In this document: positions 1-8,780 of the stretch, piece by piece | Numbering within the stretch: position 1 is the stretch's first letter | Layout: every line of letters starts with the position of its first letter | Assembly (NCBI GenBank): GCA_964490895.1 | Contig: CAZBEI010000119.1 | Location: forward strand, 1 to 29,850 | Source of the DNA: JACRAO01 sp964490895 | Lineage (GTDB): Bacteria; Bdellovibrionota; UBA1018 | Reading direction: 5' to 3' | DNA: 29,850 nt | Notes under the pieces: generated by a model | What the model was told of the DNA's origin: nothing | The model's input: the letters and a program-made list of their open reading frames with translations, nothing else | Database searches by the model: none | Program-made: the position numbers and the translations under genes

Positions 1-233
1 GCCTTTTTATTGACAGTAGCCGTGACCCGAATTGCGGGGGCTTGAATTAAAGCGTCTATGATATCTGTGTTATCTGCATTTTCGTCAATTTTTGGTTTCA
101 GACCTTCCTGTTGTGTCTGCACACTCTGAAGGAGATCTCCGCTACCAGCCTGGTTCGAAATAGGATTTGAACAAGCCGAAATGATACCAGTCAATAAAAC
201 AAAACATACAAAATGACCCCGTTGACTACCCAT
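1..233 (-). CDS. Putative lipoprotein, N-terminal part (runs off the left edge)
   Basis: The reading frame is open from an ATG at 233 to the window edge, giving 77 residues. The start is preceded by a strong AAAGGGGGG ribosome binding site about 8 nt upstream. The N terminus has basic residues, a short hydrophobic stretch and a lipobox ending ISAC, with Cys21 as the predicted lipidated residue. The residue after it is Ser rather than Asp, which by the E. coli rule favours the outer membrane. The visible mature part is polar (Gln, Asp, Asn rich) and shows no recognisable domain. The function is unknown, and only the export signal can be read. Confidence 0.7.
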   Translation of the reverse strand, partial: MGSQRGHFVCFVLLTGIISACSNPISNQAGSGDLLQSVQTQQEGLKPKIDENADNTDIIDALIQAPAIRVTATVNKK

Positions 234-295
234 AAATGCCCCCCTTTAGGCTATTGTTTGTCTTCCAATTCAAGCCAATGCAAACTCTATGCAGT

Positions 296-325
296 TTTTA
301 TACCAAAGCTAGGTAACTTTTATAC
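296..325 (-). promoter_or_regulatory. Promoter-like region of the lipoprotein gene with two GTATAAAA boxes
   Basis: On the minus strand GTATAAAA occurs twice (complement of 318-325 and 296-303), 22 bp apart, which is about two helical turns. Each contains a TATAAA -10-like hexamer, and they lie 65-90 bp upstream of the lipoprotein ATG. No good -35 is visible at ideal spacing. The rest of the gap 234-511 shows only AT-rich sequence and no gene. Confidence 0.3.
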
Positions 326-511
326 AACGAAATACAAGAGGAGCTCAATATTTTTTTAGATTTACATGACAGTGTGAGTTAAATTTTTATTCTATTGATT
401 TGATGATTTCTGCTATCTCGCAAGCCAACCACCTTACGCTTCTAACAAGGAACGTAAAAGAATTCGAAAAAATCCCATTTTTAAAAATCGAGGCTTGGTA
501 GAAAATGCTGC

Positions 512-2182
512 TCAATGAGGAACGTTGGATTGCCCTGCTTTATTATTGCCCCAGCACCGCACTCCATCTGCAGTCAAAGCACACGTGTGATCACTTCCTG
601 CTGCGATGCTGCTTACATTTTTAAGATCTTTTGGAACATCCGTTTGCCTATGGCTATTGCTCCCCCAGCATCGCACTCCTTCGTCAGTGAGTGCACAAGT
701 GTGATCACTCCCGGCAGTGATGCTCCTTGGATTTTTTAGATCTTTTGGAACATTAACTTGACCGTCATGGCCGTACCCCCAACAAAACACATGGCCCCTC
801 TGTAAAACACAAGTGTGTGCATCTCCCGTCGCAACGGCGTCTGGATTTTCAATAAAACGAAGAATATTGGTTTGCCCAAATGAGTTACTCCCCCAACAAC
901 GAAGGGTCTTACTGACAATGGCACAGGTATGATAACCGCCTGCTGAAACCGACTTTATATCTATAAAACTGCTGGGCAGTTTTATAGGATTAAGATCTTC
1001 TGGGATATCAGTTTGACCGTATTTGTTATCTCCCCAACAGTGCACTCCCTTTTCTGTGAGCGCGCAAGTATGCCGATTTCCTGCCACAACCACACTTGAT
1101 TTTTCTAAATCTTGAGGGACGTTGGTTTGGCCATAATCATTATTTCCCCAGCACTTAGGCCCATTCTCTGTGAGCGCACAGAGATGATCTTTTCGCGCTG
1201 AAAATGCAGAGGGGTTTTTTAAATCTTGAGGGATATTGGTCTGACCATAAAAATTACCGCCCCAGCATTTCATTCCATCCTCTGTAATCGCACAGGTATA
1301 ACCGTCTCCAGCCACAAGCGAGCTTGGATTTTTGAGTGTTTGTGGGACACGAGCTTGGCCATAAAAATTTCCTCCCCAGCACTTCATTCCATCCTCTGTA
1401 ATCGCACAGGTATGGTTACGCCCGGCTGAGAGTTCAGAGGGGTTTTTCAAATTCGGTGGCACATCGGTCTGGCCTTCGTCATTGTAGCCCCAACACCGCA
1501 CCCCTTCGTCTGTAAGTGCGCAAGTATGGTCACTGCCAGCTGCAATCTGACTCGGATTTTTTAAGTGGGAAAAGACATTTATTTGGCCTGCGTCATTATT
1601 GCCCCAACATCGTACCCCTTCGTCTGTAATCACACAGACATGGTTTCGACCCGATGTGAGCTCACGTGGATTTTTTAAATTTTGTGGTACATTGACTTGC
1701 CCAAAATCATTATACCCCCAACACCTCACACCGTTTTCTGTGAGAGCACAGGTATGGGCACTTCCGGCTACAAGTGAGGTCGGCTTTTTTAATTCTTTGG
1801 GAATACTCGTTTGTCCATAATCGTTATTTCCCCAGCACCTCACTCCATCCTGTGTAATCGCACAAGAGTGGTTCACTCCCACAGCGATCAGGCTCGGATT
1901 TTTTAAATTTTCTGGAACTTTGGTTTGAGCAAAATCATTGTAACCCCAGCAGCGAACACCCTCTTCAGTCAACGCACAAGTGTGGCTGTTCCCAGCGGCA
2001 ACCTGACTCGGATTTTTCAAATCTTGAGGGACATCTGTCTGGCCATTATAATTAGACCCCCAACACTTCAGTTTGCCTGTCAAAGTACAAGTGTAATCAG
2101 CCCCAGCCGAAATCATGGCCTGAGTGTCTACGCACAATCCAAAACATAAAACAACCCCCAACAATCCAAAATAAAGTCGCAT
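512..2182 (-). CDS. Secreted RCC1-like repeat protein, 14 repeats
   Basis: A 556-residue protein with a signal peptide (about residues 1-22, hydrophobic with a terminal AxA-like region) and then 14 consecutive repeats of about 38 residues. Each contains the pattern HTCALT..GVRCWG.N..GQ..VP..LKNP, characteristic of bacterial RCC1-type (regulator of chromosome condensation) beta-propeller blades. Every repeat has two cysteines nine residues apart, 28 in total, suggesting one disulfide per blade after export. RCC1 domains normally have seven blades, so 14 suggests two propellers. Repeats 7 and 8 are almost identical. Repeat 10 carries a roughly nine-residue insertion, and the last blade is cut short at VPH. 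The start is the ATG at 2182 with a GAGGGGG site. A perfect TTGACA lies at 2237-2242 (minus), but its -10 is poor. The role is unknown; surface binding is an inference. Confidence 0.85.
   Translation of the reverse strand: MRLYFGLLGVVLCFGLCVDTQAMISAGADYTCTLTGKLKCWGSNYNGQTDVPQDLKNPSQVAAGNSHTCALTEEGVRCWGYNDFAQTKVPENLKNPSLIAVGVNHSCAITQDGVRCWGNNDYGQTSIPKELKKPTSLVAGSAHTCALTENGVRCWGYNDFGQVNVPQNLKNPRELTSGRNHVCVITDEGVRCWGNNDAGQINVFSHLKNPSQIAAGSDHTCALTDEGVRCWGYNDEGQTDVPPNLKNPSELSAGRNHTCAITEDGMKCWGGNFYGQARVPQTLKNPSSLVAGDGYTCAITEDGMKCWGGNFYGQTNIPQDLKNPSAFSARKDHLCALTENGPKCWGNNDYGQTNVPQDLEKSSVVVAGNRHTCALTEKGVHCWGDNKYGQTDIPEDLNPIKLPSSFIDIKSVSAGGYHTCAIVSKTLRCWGSNSFGQTNILRFIENPDAVATGDAHTCVLQRGHVFCWGYGHDGQVNVPKDLKNPRSITAGSDHTCALTDEGVRCWGSNSHRQTDVPKDLKNVSSIAAGSDHTCALTADGVRCWGNNKAGQSNVPH
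517..2116 (-). repeat. Tandem ~114-bp coding repeats (14 copies)
   Basis: The coding sequence of the RCC1-like protein is an array of about 14 direct repeats of 114 bp. They are recognisable on the plus strand by the recurring CCCCAACA/CCCCAGCA (the CWG codons) and a TTTTTAAAT-type segment (the LKNP codons). Divergence between copies is high except for the units around 1226-1440, which are nearly identical and point to recent duplication or gene conversion. Confidence 0.8.
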
Positions 2183-2274
2183 GAGTCCCCCTCGTAAAAA
2201 TTAATTTCCCTATTTTTCACATTTTGAGAAGAAGCTTGTCAATGAAATACTCTGCGATGGGTACAGGATTTGGC

Positions 2275-2898
2275 TCAAATCTTCAGTAGATGAATCCCCT
2301 CGAGCACAAACGAAACAGCAAAGCCAACCAGAGCCACAGAGCTCACTTTCAAAAAGAGATAGTAGGATTGCCCATTCAAAAATGTTTTAGATTGCTTTGT
2401 AATCCAAGCCATCAAAAAAAGCGCTGCAAAAACTCCGAGGGTGTCTCCAAAGAAAAAAGAAAGTGCAGATCCCACTGGAAACTGGGTGCGAGATAAAACA
2501 AGGGGAGCCCCAATCGTAAACCAAAATAAATAAGGATAGGGGCTTAAAAAATTAACTAAAAGACCCTTGTAAAAAGAACAGCTCCTCATCTGACGAGAAA
2601 ACTCCACGTTAGGCACTCTCCAATTTCCATAGGCCATATAGACCAAAAAAATCGCACCAATCAGTGAAATGCCGGCAATTAAAAAATTAAAATGCGAATA
2701 ATGCGCCAAAAGAAGATAACTCAGAACAAAAATAGGGAAATTGGAAAAAAAAGAACTTAAAGCAACTTTGCACCCATCCCTAAAATTGCCCTTGAGCGTT
2801 TGAGTGATTACAAGTAGCACAACGGGTCCGGGCATGATACCCGTGCAAAACCCTAAAACCAATCCTTTTACAAAATAAATAGCTAATGCAGACAACAT
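2275..2898 (-). CDS. LysE/RhtB-family amino-acid exporter
   Basis: This 207-residue protein is very hydrophobic, with about six predicted membrane helices, the usual size and topology of LysE/RhtB exporters in the inner membrane. The N-terminal segment GFCTGIMPGPV matches the conserved G...PGP motif in the first helix of the family. The substrate cannot be read from sequence; family members export lysine, arginine, threonine, homoserine or similar compounds. The start is the ATG at 2898 with TAGGAG upstream. The gene is divergent from mutL, and its promoter contains a 13-bp palindrome (separate entry). It could alternatively be annotated simply as a LysE-family translocator of unknown substrate. 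Confidence 0.8.
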   Translation of the reverse strand: MLSALAIYFVKGLVLGFCTGIMPGPVVLLVITQTLKGNFRDGCKVALSSFFSNFPIFVLSYLLLAHYSHFNFLIAGISLIGAIFLVYMAYGNWRVPNVEFSRQMRSCSFYKGLLVNFLSPYPYLFWFTIGAPLVLSRTQFPVGSALSFFFGDTLGVFAALFLMAWITKQSKTFLNGQSYYLFLKVSSVALVGFAVSFVLEGIHLLKI

Positions 2899-2924
2899 AA
2901 AAAATACAACTCCTAAGTTTGAGG

Positions 2925-2953
2925 AACATATAATCTTTGACTCAAAGCGTCAA
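2925..2953 (-). promoter_or_regulatory. Promoter of the LysE-type gene with palindromic operator-like spacer
   Basis: On the minus strand TTGACG (complement of 2948-2953) and TATGTT (2925-2930) are separated by exactly 17 bp. The spacer contains the perfect odd palindrome CTTTGAGTCAAAG (2935-2947). A dyad lying between -35 and -10 is a classical repressor or activator site position. Confidence 0.5.
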
Positions 2954-3030
2954 TACAAAACCCAACTCTGTTTGCACCAAAACCACCCTTGCTTTTGCCG
3001 GTATTCCGTGCTGAATTTGGCAAGAAATAT

Positions 3031-4767
3031 ATGACGATCAAAGTCCTCCCCCACACCGTTGCCGAAAGAATTGCTGCTGGAGAAGTCATCGAAAGGCCCG
3101 CAAGCTCTGTCAAAGAGCTTGTAGAAAATGCTTTAGACGCGCAAGCCACTGAAATCTCAGTTCATTTGGAGGATGGGGGTAAAATACTCATCGAAGTCAT
3201 AGACAATGGGACTGGCATGGCGCCAGAGGATCTCAAACTCTGCGTCCAAAGGCATGCCACCAGTAAACTCTCAGAGCTCGAGGACTTAGAAAAAATTACA
3301 ACCCTTGGGTTTCGAGGCGAGGCGCTCCCGAGCATTGCCGCCGTTTCTCACCTCACGCTTATTTCAAAGACGCGAGATGACCCAACTGCTTTCAAACTCT
3401 CTGCCACACCCCATGGGATTTTTGAATTAGAACCCACCGTATTCGGACATTTTTTAGGTTCCCCACATGGGACCTGTGTACGCGCCGAGAACTTATTTTC
3501 TCAAATCCCTGCACGACTTAAGTTTTTAAAATCAAAAGGCTCTGAAATGTCGTCCATCAGAGAGTGGCTCGAACGATTGGCTCTCTCCCATTCTCATGTC
3601 GGGTTCAAACTCTTAAGCGACGGGAAAAACTACTTAAACCTCAGGCCCGAAAATCTCATCTCTCGAATCAAAACTGTTTTAAGTGATGGCGAAGACTTTC
3701 CGATTCAAGAGATGACTTCTCAATCAGAACACCTCAAAGTCCATCTCTACTGGCTCCAAGGAATGAGCTCCCCCCAGACAAGGAAGCTCATTCAAATTGT
3801 CAATAAACGTGTCTTAAAAGACCGACTTTTACAACAAGCGATCTTGATTGGATTTAGGCAAGCCCTCATGCCAGGGCAGTTCCCAGCTGTTGTACTCTCT
3901 TTAGAAATCAATCCCAGTCTGATTGACGTCAATGTCCATCCCACAAAAACAGAAGTGCGATTTTTAAATAGTCGTGTGATTTTTCATGAAATCGAAAAAA
4001 CAGTTCAAAAACTTTTGAGCGAAAAAGGCAATCCTGCTCTCGTCAGACCCGCTCCCTTTTCTGCTCATGAACAAAGTTTTTCAGGAAGTTCCTTTTACCA
4101 AGTTCCATTCCAACCCCAGCCACACTTTCAGGCCGAACTACCAGCCCAGACTTTAGACTTACCCTTAGAGGGAGATCATCCCTTTTCACAGCACTCTTTT
4201 GTAGGCATTTTATTTAACACATACCTTGTTTTTCAATTGGGAGAGGAGCTCGGTTTGATTGATCAACATGCAGCCCACGAAAGAATTCGATACGAAAAAA
4301 TTCAGGAGTTTTTCAAGCAACCCCACGCCCAGGCAAAACAGGTGCTCATGCTCCCTGAAGCGATCAAATTTCCACTCGAAGAAAAATCTATCATCGAAAG
4401 CCGCCTGCCCTCACTCACCGCTTTGGGCTTTGAAGTCGAAATTTTTGGCGAAGACGTCTTGCTCGTTCGCGCTGTCCCCGCACCCTGGGGCATAGACTCT
4501 CTCAGAATAAGGCTTAAAAACTTAGTCGAAAAACTGATCGCTCACTCTCATGAACTCCTGATGGACGAAACTTTATTCGAAGCCATAGCTTCTGAGGCCT
4601 GCCACTCCGCTATTCGCGCTGGCGACACCCTGGAAAAAGGAGAGGCACTCCAACTCGTCAAAAGTTTATTTTTATGCAAACATCCCTGGAATTGCCCGCA
4701 CGGCAGGCCCACCGTTGTCAAAGTTCCAAAAACAAAACTCGAAGAATGGTTTTTGCGTAAAGTTTAA
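3031..4767 (+). CDS. mutL: DNA mismatch repair protein MutL, endonuclease type
   Basis: MutL couples mismatch recognition by MutS to strand removal. The start is the ATG at 3031, because MTIKVLPHTVAERIAAGEV aligns with the canonical N terminus; an upstream in-frame TTG at 2989 gives an unlikely extension. The product has 578 residues. The GHKL ATPase motifs are intact: Glu29 and Asn33 (KELVENALDA), Asp58 (DNGTG) and TLGFRGEAL near 91-99. The C-terminal domain has the metal-dependent nicking motifs DQHAAHERIRYE (411-422), ACHSAIR (523-529) and CPHGRP (555-560). These mark MutL of organisms that nick via MutL rather than E. coli-type MutH systems. It is the first gene of a co-directional cluster, ending 6 bp before miaA. 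Confidence 0.95.
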   Translation: MTIKVLPHTVAERIAAGEVIERPASSVKELVENALDAQATEISVHLEDGGKILIEVIDNGTGMAPEDLKLCVQRHATSKLSELEDLEKITTLGFRGEALPSIAAVSHLTLISKTRDDPTAFKLSATPHGIFELEPTVFGHFLGSPHGTCVRAENLFSQIPARLKFLKSKGSEMSSIREWLERLALSHSHVGFKLLSDGKNYLNLRPENLISRIKTVLSDGEDFPIQEMTSQSEHLKVHLYWLQGMSSPQTRKLIQIVNKRVLKDRLLQQAILIGFRQALMPGQFPAVVLSLEINPSLIDVNVHPTKTEVRFLNSRVIFHEIEKTVQKLLSEKGNPALVRPAPFSAHEQSFSGSSFYQVPFQPQPHFQAELPAQTLDLPLEGDHPFSQHSFVGILFNTYLVFQLGEELGLIDQHAAHERIRYEKIQEFFKQPHAQAKQVLMLPEAIKFPLEEKSIIESRLPSLTALGFEVEIFGEDVLLVRAVPAPWGIDSLRIRLKNLVEKLIAHSHELLMDETLFEAIASEACHSAIRAGDTLEKGEALQLVKSLFLCKHPWNCPHGRPTVVKVPKTKLEEWFLRKV

Positions 4768-4773
4768 TTCCTT

Positions 4774-5694
4774 ATGCAATCTCAAGTTGTTATTTTTACA
4801 GGACCCACCGCCACCGGAAAAACAGAACAAGCTCTCAGGCTGTGTAAACTTTATAAAAACATAGAAATCATCAATGCCGATAGCCTGCAAATTTATCGTA
4901 AATTTAACATCGGAACAGCAAAACCCTCTCCAAAAGAACTCTCCGAAATCAAACATCACCTCATAGATATCCGCGACCCAACTGAACCTTTCACTGCTGC
5001 TGATTTTGTCAGGGAAACTAAAAAAACACTCGAAAAAATCCACTCTGCTCGCAAAAGAGCACTCATCGTAGGAGGATGTGGTTTTTATCTCAAAGCCCTG
5101 CTCTATGGACTTTGGGACACCAACGGTGGGGATCCAAAATTCCGGGAGAGCCTAGAAAACCACTCAAACCAAGAACTTTATGACAAACTTTCAAAAAAAG
5201 ACCCCCTCACTGCAAAAAAAAGTAGCCTCAAAGACCGCTATCGGCTGATTCGCTCTTTAGAAATTATTGAAGCTGGACAACTTCCCTCTGAACTCAAGGC
5301 GCAACACACAAAAGAGCCTGATCCATGTTTTAAACTTTGGGTCTTGGACCGGCCCGATCTCGGCGTACGCATTTGTACTCGCACACAGGCCATGCTTCAG
5401 GCAGGATTTGTAGAAGAGGTCAAAGGACTTAGGCAAATAGACCCCCACCTCCATGCGCTCAAGAGTGTGGGCTATCGCCAAGTTTGCCAATACATAGACC
5501 AAATCGCCCCCAAAGGACGAAAACGCCCGTTTGACCCTGAAGGACTCAGAAGTGAAATCGAACTTGCAACGAGGCAACTCATCAAACGCCAAAGAACTTG
5601 GTTCGGGGGTCAAAAAAAATCTTTTTGCTTTGAATTGGATCGGGATCTTTCCAAGCTTGAATCCGAATTTAAAAGAGTCTATGGTGAGTTTTAG
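4774..5694 (+). CDS. miaA: tRNA dimethylallyltransferase MiaA
   Basis: MiaA transfers the dimethylallyl group from DMAPP to the N6 of A37 in tRNAs reading UNN codons. The 306-residue product has the P-loop GPTATGKT (10-17), the NADSLQIYR segment with the catalytic Asp, VGGCGFYLKAL in the middle, and the C-terminal RQLIKRQRTWFGG tRNA-contact region, all typical of MiaA. The length is normal for bacteria. It begins 6 bp after mutL, a mutL-miaA order common in many bacteria, and its TAG shares one base with the GTG start of the next gene, indicating translational coupling. Confidence 0.95.
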   Translation: MQSQVVIFTGPTATGKTEQALRLCKLYKNIEIINADSLQIYRKFNIGTAKPSPKELSEIKHHLIDIRDPTEPFTAADFVRETKKTLEKIHSARKRALIVGGCGFYLKALLYGLWDTNGGDPKFRESLENHSNQELYDKLSKKDPLTAKKSSLKDRYRLIRSLEIIEAGQLPSELKAQHTKEPDPCFKLWVLDRPDLGVRICTRTQAMLQAGFVEEVKGLRQIDPHLHALKSVGYRQVCQYIDQIAPKGRKRPFDPEGLRSEIELATRQLIKRQRTWFGGQKKSFCFELDRDLSKLESEFKRVYGEF

Positions 5695-6581
5695 TGGCAC
5701 AAATCACACCAGGCAAAATCCATAGACTCATCATTGTCTCTGACGGAACAGGCGAAACAGCTGCTCAAATGGCTAAAGCAGCAATGGTTCAATTTAGTGA
5801 CGAAGATGTCTATTTTACGCGCTATAAAAACGTCAGAAACGAAACTCAGATTAAAGCCATCTGTGATGACGCAGCCATCAATAAAGACCTCTTTATTTAT
5901 ACGATTGTGTCGCCTCAACTTCGAGCGTTTCTTCTCTCTGAAGCTAAGGCGAGAGAGATTCCCTGTGTGGATCTCTTGGGCCCTCTTTTGGTGGGTTTAG
6001 CTCAGTACTTTGGACATGAGCCTAAATCCATTGCCGGACTTTTACACAACGTAAACGAAGCTTATTTTCATCGGATCGAAGCGATGGAGTACACCATCGC
6101 CCATGACGACGGAAAAGACTTAACTAAGCTTGAGCGAGCAGACCTCATTATACTCGGTATTTCTCGAACTTCGAAAACCCCGCTTTCCATGTATTTTTCG
6201 CATCAGGGTTGGAGAGTGGCCAATGTCCCTCTCATCAAAGGATTTGATGTTCCCAAAGAAATTTTCGAAGTCGATCAAAAAAGAGTGATCGGGCTGACGA
6301 TTGACCCAGAAGACCTCACGATGATCAGACGTGCACGCTTAGAAAGGCTAGGACAAGATCGGGGTGGAGATTATGCAGATCCTGAAAATGTGAACGATGA
6401 AATCGAATACGCCAATGAACTTTTTAGAAAAAATCGCCGTTGGCCTATTTTTAATGTCACTGGCAAAGCCCTCGAAGAAACGGCCTCAGAAATCATTAAG
6501 CTCATGGCCTCACGCAGACTGACCCCACCGCACACTTTAGAAAACATGCCCCATGTTCAAACACAGGTGAAAAAAGAATAA
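5694..6581 (+). CDS. PEP synthase / PPDK regulatory bifunctional kinase-pyrophosphorylase (DUF299)
   Basis: Members of this family switch phosphoenolpyruvate synthase or pyruvate phosphate dikinase off by ADP-dependent phosphorylation and on by Pi-dependent dephosphorylation. The 295-residue product shows the family N terminus IHRLIIVSDGTGETA (about 9-23), the YFHRIEAMEYTIAHDDG segment (124-140) and the unusual P-loop GISRTSKTP (155-163). The start is a GTG at 5694 overlapping the miaA TAG by one base; no ATG fits this N terminus. Sequence alone does not say whether the target is PEP synthase or PPDK, and neither enzyme is in the window, so no symbol is given. It lies between miaA and an aminotransferase, within the same plus-strand cluster. 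Confidence 0.88.
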   Translation: MAQITPGKIHRLIIVSDGTGETAAQMAKAAMVQFSDEDVYFTRYKNVRNETQIKAICDDAAINKDLFIYTIVSPQLRAFLLSEAKAREIPCVDLLGPLLVGLAQYFGHEPKSIAGLLHNVNEAYFHRIEAMEYTIAHDDGKDLTKLERADLIILGISRTSKTPLSMYFSHQGWRVANVPLIKGFDVPKEIFEVDQKRVIGLTIDPEDLTMIRRARLERLGQDRGGDYADPENVNDEIEYANELFRKNRRWPIFNVTGKALEETASEIIKLMASRRLTPPHTLENMPHVQTQVKKE

Positions 6582-6592
6582 AGGAGAGACTT

Positions 6593-7519
6593 ATGGCTCG
6601 TGGAGAACTGGTTTGGTTAGACGGAAAAATGCTGCCTTTAGAGAGCGCAAAAATCAGCCTTTTTACGCATGCCCTACACTATGGCACTGGAGCCTTCGAA
6701 GGCATTCGTGCCTATCGCCAAAAAAACGGGAATGGAGCTGTGTTTAGACTCCAAGAACACCTCAAAAGATTTTTAGAGTCTTGTAAGATTTTAGATTTTA
6801 AAATCCCCTACTCTGTTGACGATTTGGCCCAAGCGACACTTGAGACCTGCAAAGCAAATCATTTTCAAGAATGCTACATCCGCCCCATTGTTTTCATCGG
6901 CGATGGGCCATTAGGAGTGAACCCTGGAGCCTCTCCACCCCTGCATGTGGCCATTTTAAATTGGGAATGGGGAAAATACCTAGGAGACAAAGAATCCCAG
7001 TGGGGGGTAAAACTTAAGATCTCAAGTTTTATCCGACCCCACGTCAATAGCCTCATGACCAAAGGGAAAATCACAGGCCAGTACATCAGCAGTGTCCTTG
7101 CAAAGCGAGAGGCGATTTCCTTGGGATTTGACGAAGCTTTATTTTTAGATGCAGAGGGCTACCTGACCGAAGGCACTGGAGAAAATCTTTTTATGGTAAA
7201 AGACGGAGTCATTAAAACTACTCCACTTAATTCTATTTTAAATGGCATCACCCGTAGCACTGTCATGGAATATTTTGCGCATAAAAAAAATCCCGTGGTC
7301 GAAACTCGTTTTTCTAGAGATGAGCTTTGGTGTGCGGACGAAGTTTTTCTCACCGGCACCGCTGCAGAGATCACCGCCGTGAGAGAAATTGACTCAAGAA
7401 CGATTGGAGATGGGACACAAGGTCCCGTCTCTCTCCAATTACAAAAAGACTACCAAGCTCTTGTACGAGGAGAACTCACACCCGAGTACGCACACCACTG
7501 GCTGACAGAAATCAAATAG
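6593..7519 (+). CDS. ilvE: Branched-chain amino acid aminotransferase
   Basis: This is a PLP-dependent fold-type IV enzyme that interconverts Leu, Ile and Val with their 2-oxo acids using glutamate/2-oxoglutarate. The 308-residue length is standard. Visible hallmarks are the LHYGTGAFEGIRAY segment (28-41) with the substrate-binding Tyr30/Arg39 region, the PLP Schiff-base lysine in GKITGQY (Lys159), and the DAEGYLTEGTGENLF signature (about 185-200), followed by NGITRSTV. The start ATG has an AAAGGAG site 6 nt upstream, and the gene begins 11 bp after the preceding one, so it is probably in the same transcript. A closely related D-amino-acid aminotransferase or ADC lyase is less likely given the EGIRAY and TEGTGENLF motifs. 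Confidence 0.9.
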   Translation: MARGELVWLDGKMLPLESAKISLFTHALHYGTGAFEGIRAYRQKNGNGAVFRLQEHLKRFLESCKILDFKIPYSVDDLAQATLETCKANHFQECYIRPIVFIGDGPLGVNPGASPPLHVAILNWEWGKYLGDKESQWGVKLKISSFIRPHVNSLMTKGKITGQYISSVLAKREAISLGFDEALFLDAEGYLTEGTGENLFMVKDGVIKTTPLNSILNGITRSTVMEYFAHKKNPVVETRFSRDELWCADEVFLTGTAAEITAVREIDSRTIGDGTQGPVSLQLQKDYQALVRGELTPEYAHHWLTEIK

Positions 7520-7579
7520 ACTCTGCCCAAGGTTTAGCGGTATAAGTTTTGCATAACTTCAAATAAAGGAGACTCTCTC

Positions 7580-8686
7580 ATGTTTAAAAAAATTTCGCTT
7601 TTAACCTTACTTTGTGTGTCATTTTCAGCGCACGCTGCTGACTCTCCAGAATGGCTCAATAAAATCACGCTCGATGGGCGAGCTTTTGTAAATTTTAACT
7701 ACCACTGGACGGGAGATGGATTTACTTCGACGAAAGGGAGCCAATTTAACGAATTTAACATTGAGAGGCTATATCTCGGTTTTGCTTGGAAATTAAGTGA
7801 AAGCACTAAATTTAGATATTTATTAGATGCAGGCAATCTCAGAGCAGCAGGTGCTACCGACAAACCCCTTTTCGCGATTACAAAACTGGCCTACCTCGAA
7901 GTGGCAGATGTTTTATATAATGGAAGTTTTTTGCGATTTGGAATGCAAGATAACCCGTGGGTGCCTTCTGTAGATGACCTATGGGGCTATCGTTTTCAGG
8001 GAACAAACTTATCAGATCGCGCAGGATATTTGAGCGGCCAAGACATTGGAGTAAGCCTTGGTGGAAGTTTGTCTGAAAAATGGGGCTCCTGGCAACTCTC
8101 TCTCGTCAATGGAGAAAATTGGAAAAACCCAGAAGTGAGTAAATCCAAGGACCTCCATGCATTTTTGAGTGCGAACCCTTTTGCAAATCTCGATGGAGCT
8201 CTCAGCCATGTTGTTTTAGCAGGAGGAGCCACTCTCGGATTTTATGGAGATATCGCAGACGGAAGTCCCACCGACCGCACACGACTTAATGCCCTTTTAG
8301 GTTATAAAGACAAAGAAGTTTTTAGCCTTTTGGGCGAATACTTGCGCACTGCAGATCCCGCAAGTAAAATGAGTGCAACTTTTCCAAGCCTTAAAGGCAA
8401 AGCGCCCGCCTCCAGATCACAAGGACAAGGGTTTGCTCTGTATGCCACTTTCAATAGCTCTTTACTCTGTGAAGATAAATCTTGGGAACTGATTGCCCGT
8501 GTGGACCGTTTAGATCCAGACGACGAGATCGACAACAATAGCCAAACCACTACTATTTTGGGCGTGGCGCACGAGTGGAATAAAAACATTAAGACACTTT
8601 TAGACTTTGACACCACTATTTATGGCGGAGGAGCTGGAAAAGGAAACGAACGCAAGATCCTGCTCCAAACGTTGGTGAAGTTTTAG
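7580..8686 (+). CDS. Outer-membrane porin-like beta-barrel protein
   Basis: The 368-residue product has a clear signal peptide (MFKK, hydrophobic core, cleavage near AHAAD, residue 20). The mature chain is rich in alternating polar/hydrophobic segments with aromatic residues (FVNFNYHW, FRYLLDAG, ARVDRLDP) and ends in Lys-Phe. A terminal Phe is the usual recognition signal for outer-membrane beta-barrel assembly. The general layout resembles phosphate-selective (OprO/OprP-like) porins, but the specificity cannot be read. It has its own strong AAAGGAG site, 60 bp after ilvE; a separate promoter is possible but not clear. Confidence is high for location and fold class, low for substrate. Confidence 0.65.
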   Translation: MFKKISLLTLLCVSFSAHAADSPEWLNKITLDGRAFVNFNYHWTGDGFTSTKGSQFNEFNIERLYLGFAWKLSESTKFRYLLDAGNLRAAGATDKPLFAITKLAYLEVADVLYNGSFLRFGMQDNPWVPSVDDLWGYRFQGTNLSDRAGYLSGQDIGVSLGGSLSEKWGSWQLSLVNGENWKNPEVSKSKDLHAFLSANPFANLDGALSHVVLAGGATLGFYGDIADGSPTDRTRLNALLGYKDKEVFSLLGEYLRTADPASKMSATFPSLKGKAPASRSQGQGFALYATFNSSLLCEDKSWELIARVDRLDPDDEIDNNSQTTTILGVAHEWNKNIKTLLDFDTTIYGGGAGKGNERKILLQTLVKF

Positions 8687-8708
8687 GACACGATACCGCC
8701 GTAGTTAT

Positions 8709-8737
8709 TTGATATTTATACAATATCTGCGTATTAA
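8709..8737 (+). promoter_or_regulatory. Putative promoter with dyad in the spacer
   Basis: TTGATA (8709-8714) and TATTAA (8732-8737) are separated by 17 bp. The inverted repeat GATATT-N5-AATATC (8711-8727) overlaps the -35 and spacer. Predicted transcription would start about 40 bp before the ORF at 8781. Confidence 0.35.
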
Positions 8738-8780
8738 TTATATATTATATTTATGTAATTTATGATACAACGAGCTCGCG

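Noticed and set aside
512..2116. The 114-bp tandem repeats as a CRISPR or satellite array
   Set aside because: The repeats are in-frame codons for RCC1 blades with protein-level conservation; there are no unique spacers.
515..2149. Plus-strand ORFs across the RCC1 repeat gene
   Set aside because: They are shadows of the repetitive minus-strand gene and show no domain, ribosome binding site or independent repeat logic.
2989..3030. MutL start at the upstream TTG (2989)
   Set aside because: The conserved MutL N terminus begins at the ATG at 3031, whose residues align one-to-one with E. coli numbering (Glu29, Asn33, Asp58).
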